Below are positions 56,801-64,000 of a stretch of 64,000 bases of DNA, piece by piece. The stretch is from Chromobacterium phragmitis (lineage in GTDB: Bacteria; Pseudomonadota; Gammaproteobacteria; Burkholderiales; Chromobacteriaceae): NCBI RefSeq assembly GCF_003325475.1, contig NZ_CP029495.1:1178001-1242000 (forward strand). The letters run 5' to 3'. The number at the start of each line of letters is the position of its first letter. Positions within the stretch are counted from its first letter, which is position 1. The notes below the pieces were generated by a model that was not told where the DNA came from, did not search any database, and worked only from the letters and a program-made list of their open reading frames with translations. Made by a program: the position numbers and the translations under genes.

Positions 56801-59486
56801 GGGTCGCCCGCGCCAGACGTTCTGCCAGCGCGAATCGCGGACGCTCGTCCGCCCCGCCGAACTCGAGCTCGCCCTGGGCGCACAGCCGTTCGCCATCCGC
56901 AGCGCGCTCAAAGATCTCGAAACGCGCGCGCTCGCCGCCGCGCTTCAGCCGGACCGTCAGCGTGGCCGGCGTCTCATCGATCTGGAATGGCCGCAGCCAG
57001 ACGACGTTCCTCAGCGCCGACACCCGTTCGCCGGCCGCCGCGCAGCCGGCCGCGCAGGCGATGTCGAGATAAGCGACGCCGGGCAGCGTCTTGCGCCCGG
57101 CGACCACATGATCGGCGAAATAGAATTCAGCGCCGTCGAAGGTCGACTGGAAGGCGATCTGCCCGAAAGTGGAGACATTGGCCTGCACCAACGGAGAAAC
57201 GGCCTGGGCCGCGCGCCGCGCTTCCGGCGAAAACGCCGGCATTTCGCATGTCCGCGGCTCGAAGGGATAGGTCGGCAGGTCTATCCTGCGAGCGGAACCG
57301 CCGCGCCAGCCCTGATGCCCCCGCCAATCAAAGCCGTATCGGGCCCAGCATCCAGCGATCTCCTCGATCCGCCCCTCGCCTGTCCAGCGCTCGACGCTCG
57401 CGGCGATTTCGCCGGCGTCGAAGCGCTCGGCCCCGCGTCCGCGGAACACCGTCGCATGCTCCGTTCCCGCCAGGAAAGCTTCCAGACCCGCCGACAGCTC
57501 GTCGAGGGAAGCCGCGACGATCGCCAGCCGCGCGTCCATCGCCAGCCGGCCGACCTGCAGCGTATGGGCGATATCCGCCAGGCGGGGAGCTCCATCGCCG
57601 GAGCCGCGCGCCGCGTCGGCCAGCGCCCGCGCGTACTCGCGCAGGCGCGCGTCGTCGAGGGCTGACAGCGGGATGATTTCCCGGTCCGGCGCGCCTGCGG
57701 ACAGAGCCGCCCGCGGCCCGTCCCTGTGCTCTTCCAGCACCGCGTAGGCATTGGTGCCGCTGAAGCCGAAGGCGCTCACCGCCGCGCGCCGCGCGCGGCC
57801 CGCCTCGGCCAGCCACGGCCGCGTCTCGGTATTGATGAAGAACGGCGTGCCATCGAGCGAGATGTGCTCGTTGAGCGCGTCGAAATGAATCGTGGGCGGC
57901 AGCGCCCGGTGCTTGAGCGCGAGCGCCGCCTTGAAGAAGCCCGCGATGCCCGCCGCCGCCAGCAGGTGGCCGATATTGCTCTTGACCGAGCCCAGCGCGC
58001 AGAAGCCGGCGTCGGCGGTATGCGGGCGGAAAGCGTCGACCAGCGCCTCGACCTCGATAGGGTCGCCGAGCTTGGTGCCCGAGCCGTGCGCCTCCATCAG
58101 GCCGATGGAGCGCGGATCGATGCCGAAGCGGCTGAACACGCGTTGCTGAAGCTCGCGCTGCGAGGTCTGGCTGGGCGCGGTGATGCCGTTGGTCTTGCCA
58201 TCCTGATTGGTGCCCCAGCCGATCACCTTGCCGTAAATGTGGTCGCCGTCGCGCAGCGCGTCGTCCAGGCGCTTGAGCGCGACCACGCCGACGCCCTCGC
58301 CCGGCACGAAGCCGTTCGCGCGCTGATCGAAGCTGTAACAGCGGCCATCCGGCGACAGCATGCCCGCCTGGCTCGCCATAATGTGGACCGACGGATCGAC
58401 CAGAACGGACACGCCGCCCGCCAGCGCCAGATCGCTGTCGCCCAGCATCAAGCTGTCGCACGCCTGGGCGATCGCGACCAGCGACGCCGAGCACGCCGTG
58501 TCCAGCGTCACGCAGGGACCGCGCAGATCGAGCAGATAGGCGATGCGCGCCGCGAGGATTGACGGGCTGGCCCCAAGAAAGCCCGCCGCGCTCAGGTCCG
58601 ACCCGTTCTGGCTCTGTCCGTACGCGCCGTGGCCGACGAACACGCCGCAGCGCGAGCCGGCCAGCAAGTCCGGGCGCAGGCCGGCGTCCTCCAGACAGCT
58701 CCACGCAGCCTGCAAGAACAGGCGCTGCTGCGGGTCCATCCGGCTCGCGTCAGCCGGAGAGATGCTGAAGAAGAGCGGATCGAACTGGTCGATGCCGTCC
58801 AGCTCGCCGAGCCAGTCGGAATAGGTGCGGCCCGCCTGCGGTTTGGGACTGAACACCGAGCCGATGTTCCAATACCGCCGCGACACCCGGCTCACGCAAT
58901 CGCGGCCCTCGGCGATAGCCTGCCAGAACGCGGACTTGTCGCGCGCGCCCGGAAAACGGCCAGACATGCCGACGATGGCGATCGCGGCCTCTTTTCCGCC
59001 GAAACGGTCAGCGCCGGGCCGTCCGGCGGCAGCTGGATCCGCGGCCGCACCTGACGCCCCCCCCGCGCCACCGGTGATCAACAGTTTGCCGGCTGGAATC
59101 TCCCGCCGCCTGAGCTGCCCGCCGGCGGGCGATCCGTCTGCGGAAGCCTGCATGGCGGCCGCCCCGCCCTTTCTCCCGCCGCGCGCGCCGAACATGGCCG
59201 GTGCCTTGCCAGCCGCCGATCCGCCCTCCTCTTGGGCGGCCATCTCCTCGCGGATCCGTCCGGCCAGCTTTTCCAGCGTCGGATAGTTGTACGCGCGCAC
59301 CGCCGGCATCGCGATGCCGAACGCCTCGTTGACGCGTCCCATCCAGATCACGCCGATACGCGAAGTGAGGCCGAGTTCGAAAAACGTCTTGCTGGCGCCG
59401 ATCTCCGCCGCCGGCAAACCCAGCGCCTGGGCCAGCAAATCGCGGGTGACGCCCACTATCGATTGAACTTCCGGGAGTACTGGCAT
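50871..59486 (-). CDS. Hybrid trans-AT PKS-NRPS subunit: ACP-KS-DH-KR-ACP-ACP-C-A-PCP
   Basis: 2871 residues. It begins with an ACP (Ser in LGLTSRIG, about 42) that completes the module ending in the upstream methyltransferase, then a Gly/Ala-rich linker. KS 170-583 (DTACSASL, HGSGT); DH with His about 791 (HVVAGRKTLPG) and Asp about 968 (HPGLLDSAF); KR about 1287-1440 (SGGAGGLG, Tyr in QTDYAYANRF); two ACPs (YGLDSINAL, Ser about 1581 and 1681). A condensation domain (1770-2205) has HHLVSDAW. The adenylation domain (2238-2720) has YTSGSTGRPKG, YGPTETTIW and YRTGDLAR; its pocket residues read D-I-L-Q-L-G-L-I-W, which I recall as glycine-type. PCP Ser is in AGGTSFTA (about 2780). A C-terminal docking helix pair (ILERVSQGRLSVDHATRLI) ends it. 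ATG 59486 is preferred, though it has no good ribosome-binding site; ATG 59555 would place a hairpin inside the gene. Confidence 0.92.
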   Translation of the reverse strand: MPVLPEVQSIVGVTRDLLAQALGLPAAEIGASKTFFELGLTSRIGVIWMGRVNEAFGIAMPAVRAYNYPTLEKLAGRIREEMAAQEEGGSAAGKAPAMFGARGGRKGGAAAMQASADGSPAGGQLRRREIPAGKLLITGGAGGASGAAADPAAAGRPGADRFGGKEAAIAIVGMSGRFPGARDKSAFWQAIAEGRDCVSRVSRRYWNIGSVFSPKPQAGRTYSDWLGELDGIDQFDPLFFSISPADASRMDPQQRLFLQAAWSCLEDAGLRPDLLAGSRCGVFVGHGAYGQSQNGSDLSAAGFLGASPSILAARIAYLLDLRGPCVTLDTACSASLVAIAQACDSLMLGDSDLALAGGVSVLVDPSVHIMASQAGMLSPDGRCYSFDQRANGFVPGEGVGVVALKRLDDALRDGDHIYGKVIGWGTNQDGKTNGITAPSQTSQRELQQRVFSRFGIDPRSIGLMEAHGSGTKLGDPIEVEALVDAFRPHTADAGFCALGSVKSNIGHLLAAAGIAGFFKAALALKHRALPPTIHFDALNEHISLDGTPFFINTETRPWLAEAGRARRAAVSAFGFSGTNAYAVLEEHRDGPRAALSAGAPDREIIPLSALDDARLREYARALADAARGSGDGAPRLADIAHTLQVGRLAMDARLAIVAASLDELSAGLEAFLAGTEHATVFRGRGAERFDAGEIAASVERWTGEGRIEEIAGCWARYGFDWRGHQGWRGGSARRIDLPTYPFEPRTCEMPAFSPEARRAAQAVSPLVQANVSTFGQIAFQSTFDGAEFYFADHVVAGRKTLPGVAYLDIACAAGCAAAGERVSALRNVVWLRPFQIDETPATLTVRLKRGGERARFEIFERAADGERLCAQGELEFGGADERPRFALAERLARATRLADAGDCYARFDAQGFGYGPAFRGIRALQRSGDDIIARIELPEGLSQGAAADTGLAGLYTLLDGFVLHPGLLDSAFQPCHRACEAHDPARTYIPYALGGITVFDGLPARFYSIATPKHVDDDSALFSIALVDDGGKLIARIDDLTLRPIKAGNQAATQASPFHLYGMDWVEDAGDAMRETADAARLVFAPSGQEEIARDGDIVVLPGRGFRALGERRYEIDPGSAADHARLWEAVAGPASPLHVVHAWALADAGAADGAERLKGPLARCLYSPMFVARHLARHPALKKSALLCVHRCEEGRAEPEHAAIGGMMRSLAAELPELRVRSIGWDAREMAAADIGQLVRRELGIAYRAGEAVELRYAGGRRLALRARRLAEGARDGPGALRKGGVYLISGGAGGLGLMLAEALVKRHGARVALAGRTALAQLDASARERIRRLGDAHALYVAADVGDEAGAAALADAARARFGQLNGVFHCAGAMANAAVADKTPEAIARVVEPKVLGAVQLDLATRRDALDLFVVYSSIASIMRFPGQTDYAYANRFLDGFAARRQAQARAGERRGRTLAISWSLWRDGGMMLDEAKVDFLLRAHGLVPLEADSGLGALEVCLAADDAHEHVVVVRGRAEDIEANWPECGAWKTEVPRAALQTERVDAVAGQVRAELAALLKLDEADIDPDRNLMRYGLDSINALALINSLNDRFGIAAQPTELLRHPTLGEFARHLETAHLAGRVDGDAAAGEEEEARGAARPDDVASRLRTELAALLKLDEADIDPDRNLMRYGLDSINALALINKLNDSLGISAQPTELLRHPTLGEFARHLQAEHLAAAGKDDEAAAAPQAIAEPRAGDAYPDPYLAPFATFPGGGEDGRPWPMTYGQRALWFLHQFNGGSPAYHIALAFRLRSPLDMAAFERGYAALLRRHPSLRARFRDGAGEAEQFIDAATAPDLQRVDCAGDSVEAVLAAMRDAHRRPFDTERDPLSRVRVFVRGDADAFVLWTVHHLVSDAWSQWVLLDELLSGYAAERRGEAAAFAPLARTFADYARDEADFLASDEGRRQEAYWLRRLGGEIPRLNLPADSPRPRAQTFNGASLPVVCDADLSGALRQFAAGQGVTPFVALLAAYQCLLSRCSGDRRVWVGAPVSGRVERQYAEVVGSFINSVVLTADLGANPSFGDFARLQQRVVIEALEHQRVPFARLVQSLNPAREEGRAPLFQAEFVYQKAHKESGLIRVLSPEAGVVIEHQGLRIESVPFPQQEGQTDICLEMAEIDGRFVGSLKFNADLFSPETMRRLRDGFATLLARAIAVPDTPVLALPVTEQAADGAARLEGARGPSAGATVTEMFERQARQTPDAEALSDGRERWTYRELDARANRIAGHLRARGLKPGGRVALCMRRSADMVAALFAVMKAGGAYVPMDPAFPVERLRQMMEDASPALIVADRAATLPDGLALGGAALVDLDAQAGEIARREPVFGGETARLDGIAYVIYTSGSTGRPKGVQIPHSALANFLLSMRDKPGMSANDRLLAVTTISFDIAGLELYLPLVSGAAVALASREEAMDAFALQRLLAERRITVMQATPTTWQMLAEAGWRGGAGFSVLCGGEPLPRVLAQRLLLGGARVWNLYGPTETTIWSCIAEVSSDGGHAVEPIGEPIRNTSIHIVDDEMRGVPVGAIGELCIGGDGVAAGYLNRPELNAEKFVQMSGGRVYRTGDLARLSPDGRLEFHGRADNQLKIRGFRVEAGEIEHQIRSDERVADCVVTAWSRETADGVDCALAAYLVMSGGAPLTDAIRTQLRERAGRALPAYMVPSVFVALPAFPLTPNNKIDRKALPSPDAAQAAEPHAAAREAPRAQMDEGIVAAVWREVLRLDAAAADSHFFNAGGTSFTASRLMYALRRETGLTVPVSLLFEHPTLGAFSRRVRSLADQERAAAGAEPGASGHEAAEAADALLEILERVSQGRLSVDHATRLIDEIQ
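54310..54850 (-). repeat. Two tandem ACP domains, 294-bp repeat
   Basis: Direct repeat of period 294 bp (98 residues; matching positions 54441 and 54735). Both units encode LKLDEADIDPDRNLMRYGLD followed by SINALALIN, so duplication was recent. They sit at the hand-over point from polyketide to peptide chemistry, just before the condensation domain. Confidence 0.88.
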
Positions 59487-59521
59487 CGAAAGGAGTCCGT
59501 AAGAGTAAACAGGGAATCGGA

Positions 59522-59552
59522 CCGTCCGCCGCGGCTCTTCCGCGGCGGACGG
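59522..59552 (-). promoter_or_regulatory. Perfect hairpin in the only long gap between PKS genes
   Basis: CCGTCCGCCGCGG at 59522-59534 pairs exactly with CCGCGGCGGACGG at 59540-59552 (13-bp stem, 5-nt loop CTCTT). It lies between the stop of the KS0-methyltransferase gene (59585) and the preferred start of the next gene (59486). No T-run follows on the minus strand, so it is not a standard terminator. It could be an RNA-processing or stability element, an attenuation site or a translational control element. Confidence 0.5.
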
Positions 59553-59584
59553 CATCAGTCAGAATGCTGCGAAGCCGCCGGCAA

Positions 59585-62500
59585 CTAAGGCGTCGGCTTC
59601 ACGGCGATCACGCTGGCGTGCTCAAGCCCGCCTCGGCCCGCGGCCTCGACGCCGTCGATCGCGAGCCCTTCATAGCCGGCCTCTTCAATCTCCAGCCCGG
59701 CCAGACGGCATTCGCGCGAGAGGATGTCCGGATCGACCAGATTGATCAGCCCCACCCCGCCCAGCGCGTGCGCGGCTCGCTCGCCGGAGTCCATCGCGGC
59801 GCCGGCGCCTTCATAGACCCGCTGGCGGAAATACGCCGACAGATCGGCGATATGGCCCGGCCACTCGTGCCCCTGTGCGGCGAGCCGCTCGTACTCGGCG
59901 ACGCGCGCCGACCAGTGCGGGAAGTAAGGGCTATCGCAGGTCAGGAACAGCTTTCCGCCCGGCGCGAGCCAGCCCGCCATCTTGCGCAGCGATTCCCGGA
60001 ACGCTTCCGGCGCCAGGAAATGCAGCACGCGCGACGCATGGATCGCGGCGAAGCGCCCTTTCGCGACGCTCATGCCGGGAAGCGCTCCGGCCTGCGTCTC
60101 CAGCCTTGCCTTCAAGGCCGGCGGCACGCGCGCGGACAGTATCTGCAGATGGCGCTCGTCGATGTCGACCGCCAACACCCGCGCACCGCGCTCAAGCGCG
60201 GCGATCGTCGCCACCCCGTAGGCGCAGCCCATGTCCATCACCTCGCCCCGCGCCGTCGCGGCGAACTCCACGAAGGCTTCCGAGCAAGCTGGCAGGCGCG
60301 TGGTCATCGCGCCCGTGCCGTTCAGCGTCGGGATCATGCCGTTGGTTTGCTCGGGCATCGCGCCCGCGCGCTCCGTCCCGCGCGCGCAGGCCACATCCCG
60401 CAGTTGCGCGAATACCCGGCCGCCGGCGTCGAACACGTCGATGTCCAGGCGCGGTTCGCCGCCGCTGGCCTGCGCCGAGGGGCGAACCCAGATCCGCGCG
60501 TCCGCGCCGGCCCGGCCGTAAACGCTGGCGGAACCGATGGTGGCGAACGCGACCGGCAGCGGCGCGCGGCCGGCAGATCCGGACACCCAGGCGGCGACCA
60601 AGGCGGCGGCGGCGATGAATTCGCTGTGGACATCGCCGTCGCGGACGCCGACCGACGCCAGCACGTCGGCGCGCTCCAATACGCCGTCAACGCCCTCCAA
60701 CGCGTCGCCGTCCAACGACGGCGCCTGCTCCAGCAGCAGAAGCTCGGCATGGCCCGTCGCATGGACGCGCTCGCCCTCCCCGCTTCCGGACGTCAGCCGG
60801 TAGGACACGCCGCCGTCGGCGGCCGGGGCGAGCGTCGTGCGCACCGGCACTGGCTCGCCGTCCGCCAACAGCGGCGCCGGATGCGCGACACCGCGCACGC
60901 GAAGGAAAACAGACTCGTCGGCGGCGACTTCCGCCGCCTCGCGCAGGGCTTCGTCCACCATGTCCAGATGCGCGGGCTCGATGAAAACGCGGCCGCCGCC
61001 CGTTGCGGGGCGGAAGCAGCGCTCGCCGCCGTCAAACGCCGACGCGTAGCGTTGCGACGCGAAAGTCGACACGTTGCGGCCCAGCAGCGACGCCGAACCA
61101 TGGCCGGCGGCAGCGGACGGCTCGGGCAGCCACAGCGGCTGCCGCGCGAACGGATAGGCGGGCAGCATGGTTTTTCTCGGCAACGAACGGCCGGCGTACA
61201 AGCGGGACCAGTCGACCGCCACGCCCGACGCCCAGACCCGGCCCAGGCTGCGCGCGTCGCGCCCGTCCAGCCAATGCCGCAGCGTGGACTGCATCTCCGG
61301 GCTGGCGAATAGCTGGCGGACGTCGCCGCCCGACTCCCCGTCGCGGCGCAGCCCCGTCCGCTCGTCGGCCGAACCATCCAGCAGTCGCGAGAGCTTCTCG
61401 GCGAGCGCGGGCAGAGAGTCGGCGAACACCACCATGCGGTGGGCGAAATGTTCGCGCCCGGTCTGCAGCGTGTAGGCGATGTCGTCTAGCGTGGCCTCGC
61501 CGGCCATGCCGTTCAGGAAATCGAGCAGCCGCCCGGCCGCCTGCTCCAGTTGCGGCGCCGTGCGCGCCGACAGCAACACGGCTTGCTCGCCGAAAACAGC
61601 AGCCCCGGACTGCGCCCGGCTCGCGCCGGCGCCGATGTGTTCGCCCAACACCAGATGGCCGGTCACGCCGCCGAAGCCGAAATTGTGGATGCCGATGTGG
61701 CGCGGCAAGGGCTGGCCGTCGCGCGTCGCCGGCTTCCAGACAGTGGTTTCAACGACCGGCTCGCAGGCGAATTCGCCTTCGTCGCCGGACCAATTCAGCT
61801 CATGCAGATTCGCGATCTTGGCCAGCGTGTCGGTCCGCAGCGACAGGATCGCCTTGATCAGCGAGATCACGCCCGAAGCGCCGGAGCAATGGCCAAGCTG
61901 GCCCTTGACCGTGCCCAGGCGGGGCTTGCCGGCGCGGCGCTTGCCGAACACTTCGTGGAAGGCGCTCAACTCGACATCGTCCGCGATCGGATTGGCCGTG
62001 CCCTGCGCCTCGATGTAGTCGATGTCGTCCGGCGACAGGCGCGCCTCCCGCAGCGCTTCGCTGATCGTCTCGCGATGGATTTCGGCATTGGGCGCGGTCA
62101 GGAACATGCTCCTGCCGCCATGGCGCACCGATATGCCCTTGATCACGCCGAGAATGGCGTCCTGGTCGCGCTCGGCGTCGGCCAGGCGTTTGAGCAGCAC
62201 CACGCCGACGCCGTCGCTGAACACGTGGCCGTCGGCCCGCTTGTCGAATGGCCGCACCTCGCCGCTGCCGGTGAACAGGCCGAGCTTGCGGTTGTAGATG
62301 CTGATATCCGGATTCAGCAGCAGATTGACGCCACCCGCGACAGCGGCGTCGGCCCGGCCGTCGCGCAGCGCGGCCACCGCCTCGCCGATCGCCACGAAAG
62401 AGCTGGCGCATGCCGCGTCCACCGCCGACACCGGTCCGCGCCAGTCGAAATAGTGGGCGATCCGGTTGACCAGCATCGCGCTGGCGTTGCCGGTGTTCAG

Positions 62501-63415
62501 ATGGCCGTCGATGTCGATGCCGCGCGCGCGGATCAGGTCCGCGTAGTCATGGCGCTCGACGCCGAAGAACACGCCGACCTTGCGCTGGCGCAACGACGCC
62601 GGCGCGTAGCCGGCCGCCTCCAGCGTTTCCCAGACCGCTTGCAGCGCCAGCCGGTGCTGAGGGTCGATCAGCGCCGCCTCGCTGGGCGCGATATTGAAAT
62701 GCTGGGCGTCGAATCCGCGCACATCGTCGATGAACCCGCCGTGGCGGCAGTCGGTCTTGTTGGCGACGGTCGGATCGTCGAAATGCGTCCGCCAGTTCCA
62801 GCGGTCGGCGGGCACTTCGGAAATCAGCGATTCGCCCGCCACGATGCGCCGCCAGAAATCATGCAGGTCGTCGGACTTCGGCAGCCGCCCGCCCATACCG
62901 ATGATGGCGATGTCGCCGTCCGCCGCCGGCCGGGCCGAAAAAGCCATGCGCGGCGCGCTGTCGTTCCGGGCCGGCTCCGCGACATGGAGGCTTGCATCCT
63001 TTTTTTCCGCGATGGCCGGACGCGCGCCCGTCATGCCAAGCGGCGCCTTCGCCGCCACCGCGCCCAGCCTGGCGGCGAGATAGCCGCTCAGGCGCACGAG
63101 CGACGGGTGTTCGAGAAATACCGCCGGACCAGGCTTCAGCGCATAGCGCGCGGTGATCCGCTTCGAGAACTCGGTCAGCGCGATCGAATTGAAGCCGTAA
63201 TCGGCGAAGCTGCGCTCAGGATCGACATCGCCGGCCTCGCAGCCTATCGTTTCCCTCAGCATGCAGGACAGCGCGTCCATGACCTCCGCCGCGTTTCCAG
63301 CCTCCGGCTCTTCACTGGAATCTACCGCCCGATGCAGTTCCCGGATCCGCTTGAGCGCGGCCGATTCGGACAGCGCCTCGCCGCGCACCTGCTCGACAAA
63401 AACATTCAGATCCAT
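59585..63415 (-). CDS. Trans-AT PKS subunit: ACP-KS0-DH*-methyltransferase
   Basis: 1276 residues. An N-terminal helical docking segment (VFVEQVRGEALSESAALKRI) precedes an ACP (YGFNSIAL, Ser about 76). The ketosynthase at 168-587 keeps Cys (DAACASSF) and the second His (QLGHCSGASG), but HGTGT is QGTAN, so it should transfer the chain without elongation. About 760-1005 is a degraded DH-fold lacking both catalytic motifs. The C-terminus (about 1035-1276) is a class I SAM methyltransferase with motif I VMDMGCAYGVATI and the acidic VDIDERHLQIL. No ACP follows; the next protein begins with one, so the module KS0-DH*-MT-ACP is split between proteins. KS0-MT modules of trans-AT systems usually O-methylate a beta-hydroxyl, but C-methylation cannot be excluded. 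ATG 63415 is chosen; GTG 63421 overlaps the upstream stop as GTGA. Confidence 0.88.
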   Translation of the reverse strand: MDLNVFVEQVRGEALSESAALKRIRELHRAVDSSEEPEAGNAAEVMDALSCMLRETIGCEAGDVDPERSFADYGFNSIALTEFSKRITARYALKPGPAVFLEHPSLVRLSGYLAARLGAVAAKAPLGMTGARPAIAEKKDASLHVAEPARNDSAPRMAFSARPAADGDIAIIGMGGRLPKSDDLHDFWRRIVAGESLISEVPADRWNWRTHFDDPTVANKTDCRHGGFIDDVRGFDAQHFNIAPSEAALIDPQHRLALQAVWETLEAAGYAPASLRQRKVGVFFGVERHDYADLIRARGIDIDGHLNTGNASAMLVNRIAHYFDWRGPVSAVDAACASSFVAIGEAVAALRDGRADAAVAGGVNLLLNPDISIYNRKLGLFTGSGEVRPFDKRADGHVFSDGVGVVLLKRLADAERDQDAILGVIKGISVRHGGRSMFLTAPNAEIHRETISEALREARLSPDDIDYIEAQGTANPIADDVELSAFHEVFGKRRAGKPRLGTVKGQLGHCSGASGVISLIKAILSLRTDTLAKIANLHELNWSGDEGEFACEPVVETTVWKPATRDGQPLPRHIGIHNFGFGGVTGHLVLGEHIGAGASRAQSGAAVFGEQAVLLSARTAPQLEQAAGRLLDFLNGMAGEATLDDIAYTLQTGREHFAHRMVVFADSLPALAEKLSRLLDGSADERTGLRRDGESGGDVRQLFASPEMQSTLRHWLDGRDARSLGRVWASGVAVDWSRLYAGRSLPRKTMLPAYPFARQPLWLPEPSAAAGHGSASLLGRNVSTFASQRYASAFDGGERCFRPATGGGRVFIEPAHLDMVDEALREAAEVAADESVFLRVRGVAHPAPLLADGEPVPVRTTLAPAADGGVSYRLTSGSGEGERVHATGHAELLLLEQAPSLDGDALEGVDGVLERADVLASVGVRDGDVHSEFIAAAALVAAWVSGSAGRAPLPVAFATIGSASVYGRAGADARIWVRPSAQASGGEPRLDIDVFDAGGRVFAQLRDVACARGTERAGAMPEQTNGMIPTLNGTGAMTTRLPACSEAFVEFAATARGEVMDMGCAYGVATIAALERGARVLAVDIDERHLQILSARVPPALKARLETQAGALPGMSVAKGRFAAIHASRVLHFLAPEAFRESLRKMAGWLAPGGKLFLTCDSPYFPHWSARVAEYERLAAQGHEWPGHIADLSAYFRQRVYEGAGAAMDSGERAAHALGGVGLINLVDPDILSRECRLAGLEIEEAGYEGLAIDGVEAAGRGGLEHASVIAVKPTP

Positions 63416-63417
63416 GG

Positions 63418-64000
63418 TCACCCCACCCTCGACAGTTTTTTGAGTTCCCGCAGCAGGCCGTCGCCATCCAGCGTGCGGTCCTTGAGCCTGCGGATCAGCG
63501 TCCGGTATTCATCCTCGAGCGGATCCAGCCGCGTGCCCGTGCCGCCATCCGCTGGCGTCAGGAACTGGCTGTTCCAGTCGACGACGAGCGGATCGCCCAG
63601 ATGCGCGAGCGCGCCCTCGCGCTCCGCCTCCGTGATCTCTCCCGTCTCCAGCAGGCGCCGCAAGGCATCGGCGCCCAGGCCTGCCAGCAAGCGGAATTTC
63701 AGCAGGCGGATTTCCGGGTCCTGCTCCTCGCCGTGCACGAAAGCGCGTTGGCGGCACATTTCGACGACGCCGGCCGCGTCGGCCCACGCATGCGCTCCGC
63801 GGAGCCGGTACTGCGCCGGGAAGCAGGGGCGGTTCAGCAACGCCCAGAACGCCTTGAACTCGACACTCGGATCGGGCGCGAACCCGAGCTTCATGCCTAT
63901 CACCACATTGGCGAGCGGCCCCATGACGATCTGGCGCGTGTCCGCGTCGAGGGCCAGCTCCGCCTCGCTCAGCGCGTACTTTCCCGAAACGATCTGCGCG
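63418..64000 (-). CDS. Unidentified cluster protein, C-terminal part (runs off the window)
   Basis: The frame is open to the window edge and gives 193 visible residues. No family was recognised: no KS, DH, KR, ACP, AT, ER or transferase motif can be seen. The visible part is soluble, mixed helical, and contains GPLANVVIGMKLGFAPDP, NRPCFPAQYRLRGAHAWADA and a charged helix HGEEQDPEIRLLKFRLLAGL. The last 30 residues (LIRRLKDRTLDGDGLLRELK) look like a helical docking tail, matching in character the N-terminal docking segment of the next protein, which its stop codon overlaps (GTGA). It therefore probably belongs to the assembly line, as the end of a loading subunit or a fused enzyme. Confidence 0.6.
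   Translation of the reverse strand, partial: AQIVSGKYALSEAELALDADTRQIVMGPLANVVIGMKLGFAPDPSVEFKAFWALLNRPCFPAQYRLRGAHAWADAAGVVEMCRQRAFVHGEEQDPEIRLLKFRLLAGLGADALRRLLETGEITEAEREGALAHLGDPLVVDWNSQFLTPADGGTGTRLDPLEDEYRTLIRRLKDRTLDGDGLLRELKKLSRVG

Noticed and set aside
59487..59555. Start of the hybrid PKS-NRPS gene at ATG 59555
   Set aside because: It would encode the hairpin as an Arg/Glu-rich leader unlike carrier-protein N-termini. ATG 59486 starts close to the ACP helix, although neither start has a strong ribosome-binding site.

Overview
The window is GC-rich bacterial DNA with tightly packed genes. It looks like a betaproteobacterium, most likely a Chromobacterium-like Neisseriales; this is an inference from the gene types (short cytoplasmic FKBP, DkgB-type reductase, 3-hydroxybutyrate dehydrogenase next to a patatin, an IS5-type fragment) and not a proven assignment. 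No tRNA, rRNA or CRISPR array was seen.

Positions 1-11100 are ordinary chromosomal genes: the start of an FKBP isomerase, a DkgB-like aldo/keto reductase and an MFS exporter facing a LysR regulator, a periplasmic solute-binding protein, a bdhA-patatin pair, a LysR regulator divergent from a 14-helix MFS exporter with a GCATGC-N11-GCATGC dyad between them, and an AraC regulator followed by an alpha/beta hydrolase. Positions 11371-11648 hold a truncated IS5-type insertion sequence, which marks the border with the next region.

Positions 11752-64000, all on the minus strand, are one trans-acyltransferase polyketide synthase / peptide synthetase (trans-AT PKS-NRPS) assembly line. It is read from high to low coordinates and continues beyond the right edge. 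Five megasynthase genes of about 1276, 2871, 6238, 2384 and 3847 residues are followed by a cytochrome P450. No ketosynthase is followed by an acyltransferase domain, so the AT must be supplied in trans from outside the window. Domain order as read: [unknown upstream protein] // ACP-KS0-DH*-MT // ACP-KS-DH-KR-ACP-ACP-C-A-PCP // KS-DH-KR-ACP-ACP-ACP-KS-KR-ACP-KS-DH-KR-ACP-KS-KR-ACP-KS0 // DH-ACP-DH*-KS-KR-ACP-KS0 // DH-ACP-DH*-KS-ACP-KS-KR-ACP-KS-DH*-ACP-TE. KS0 marks ketosynthases whose HGTGT histidine is replaced; DH* marks DH-fold domains with altered catalytic motifs.

The genes are translationally coupled (GTGA, ATGA and 17-bp overlaps). The exception is a 98-bp gap with a perfect 13-bp-stem hairpin before the second megasynthase. 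If collinear, nine elongating KS domains plus one amino acid (probably glycine from the A-domain residues) would give a multiply unsaturated, hydroxylated polyketide with one amide, possibly methylated early, released by the terminal thioesterase and oxidised by the P450. The most unusual parts are a twice-repeated unit KS-KR-ACP-KS0 // DH-ACP-DH*, each copy split between two proteins, and the DH-like domains placed after an ACP and before the next KS.
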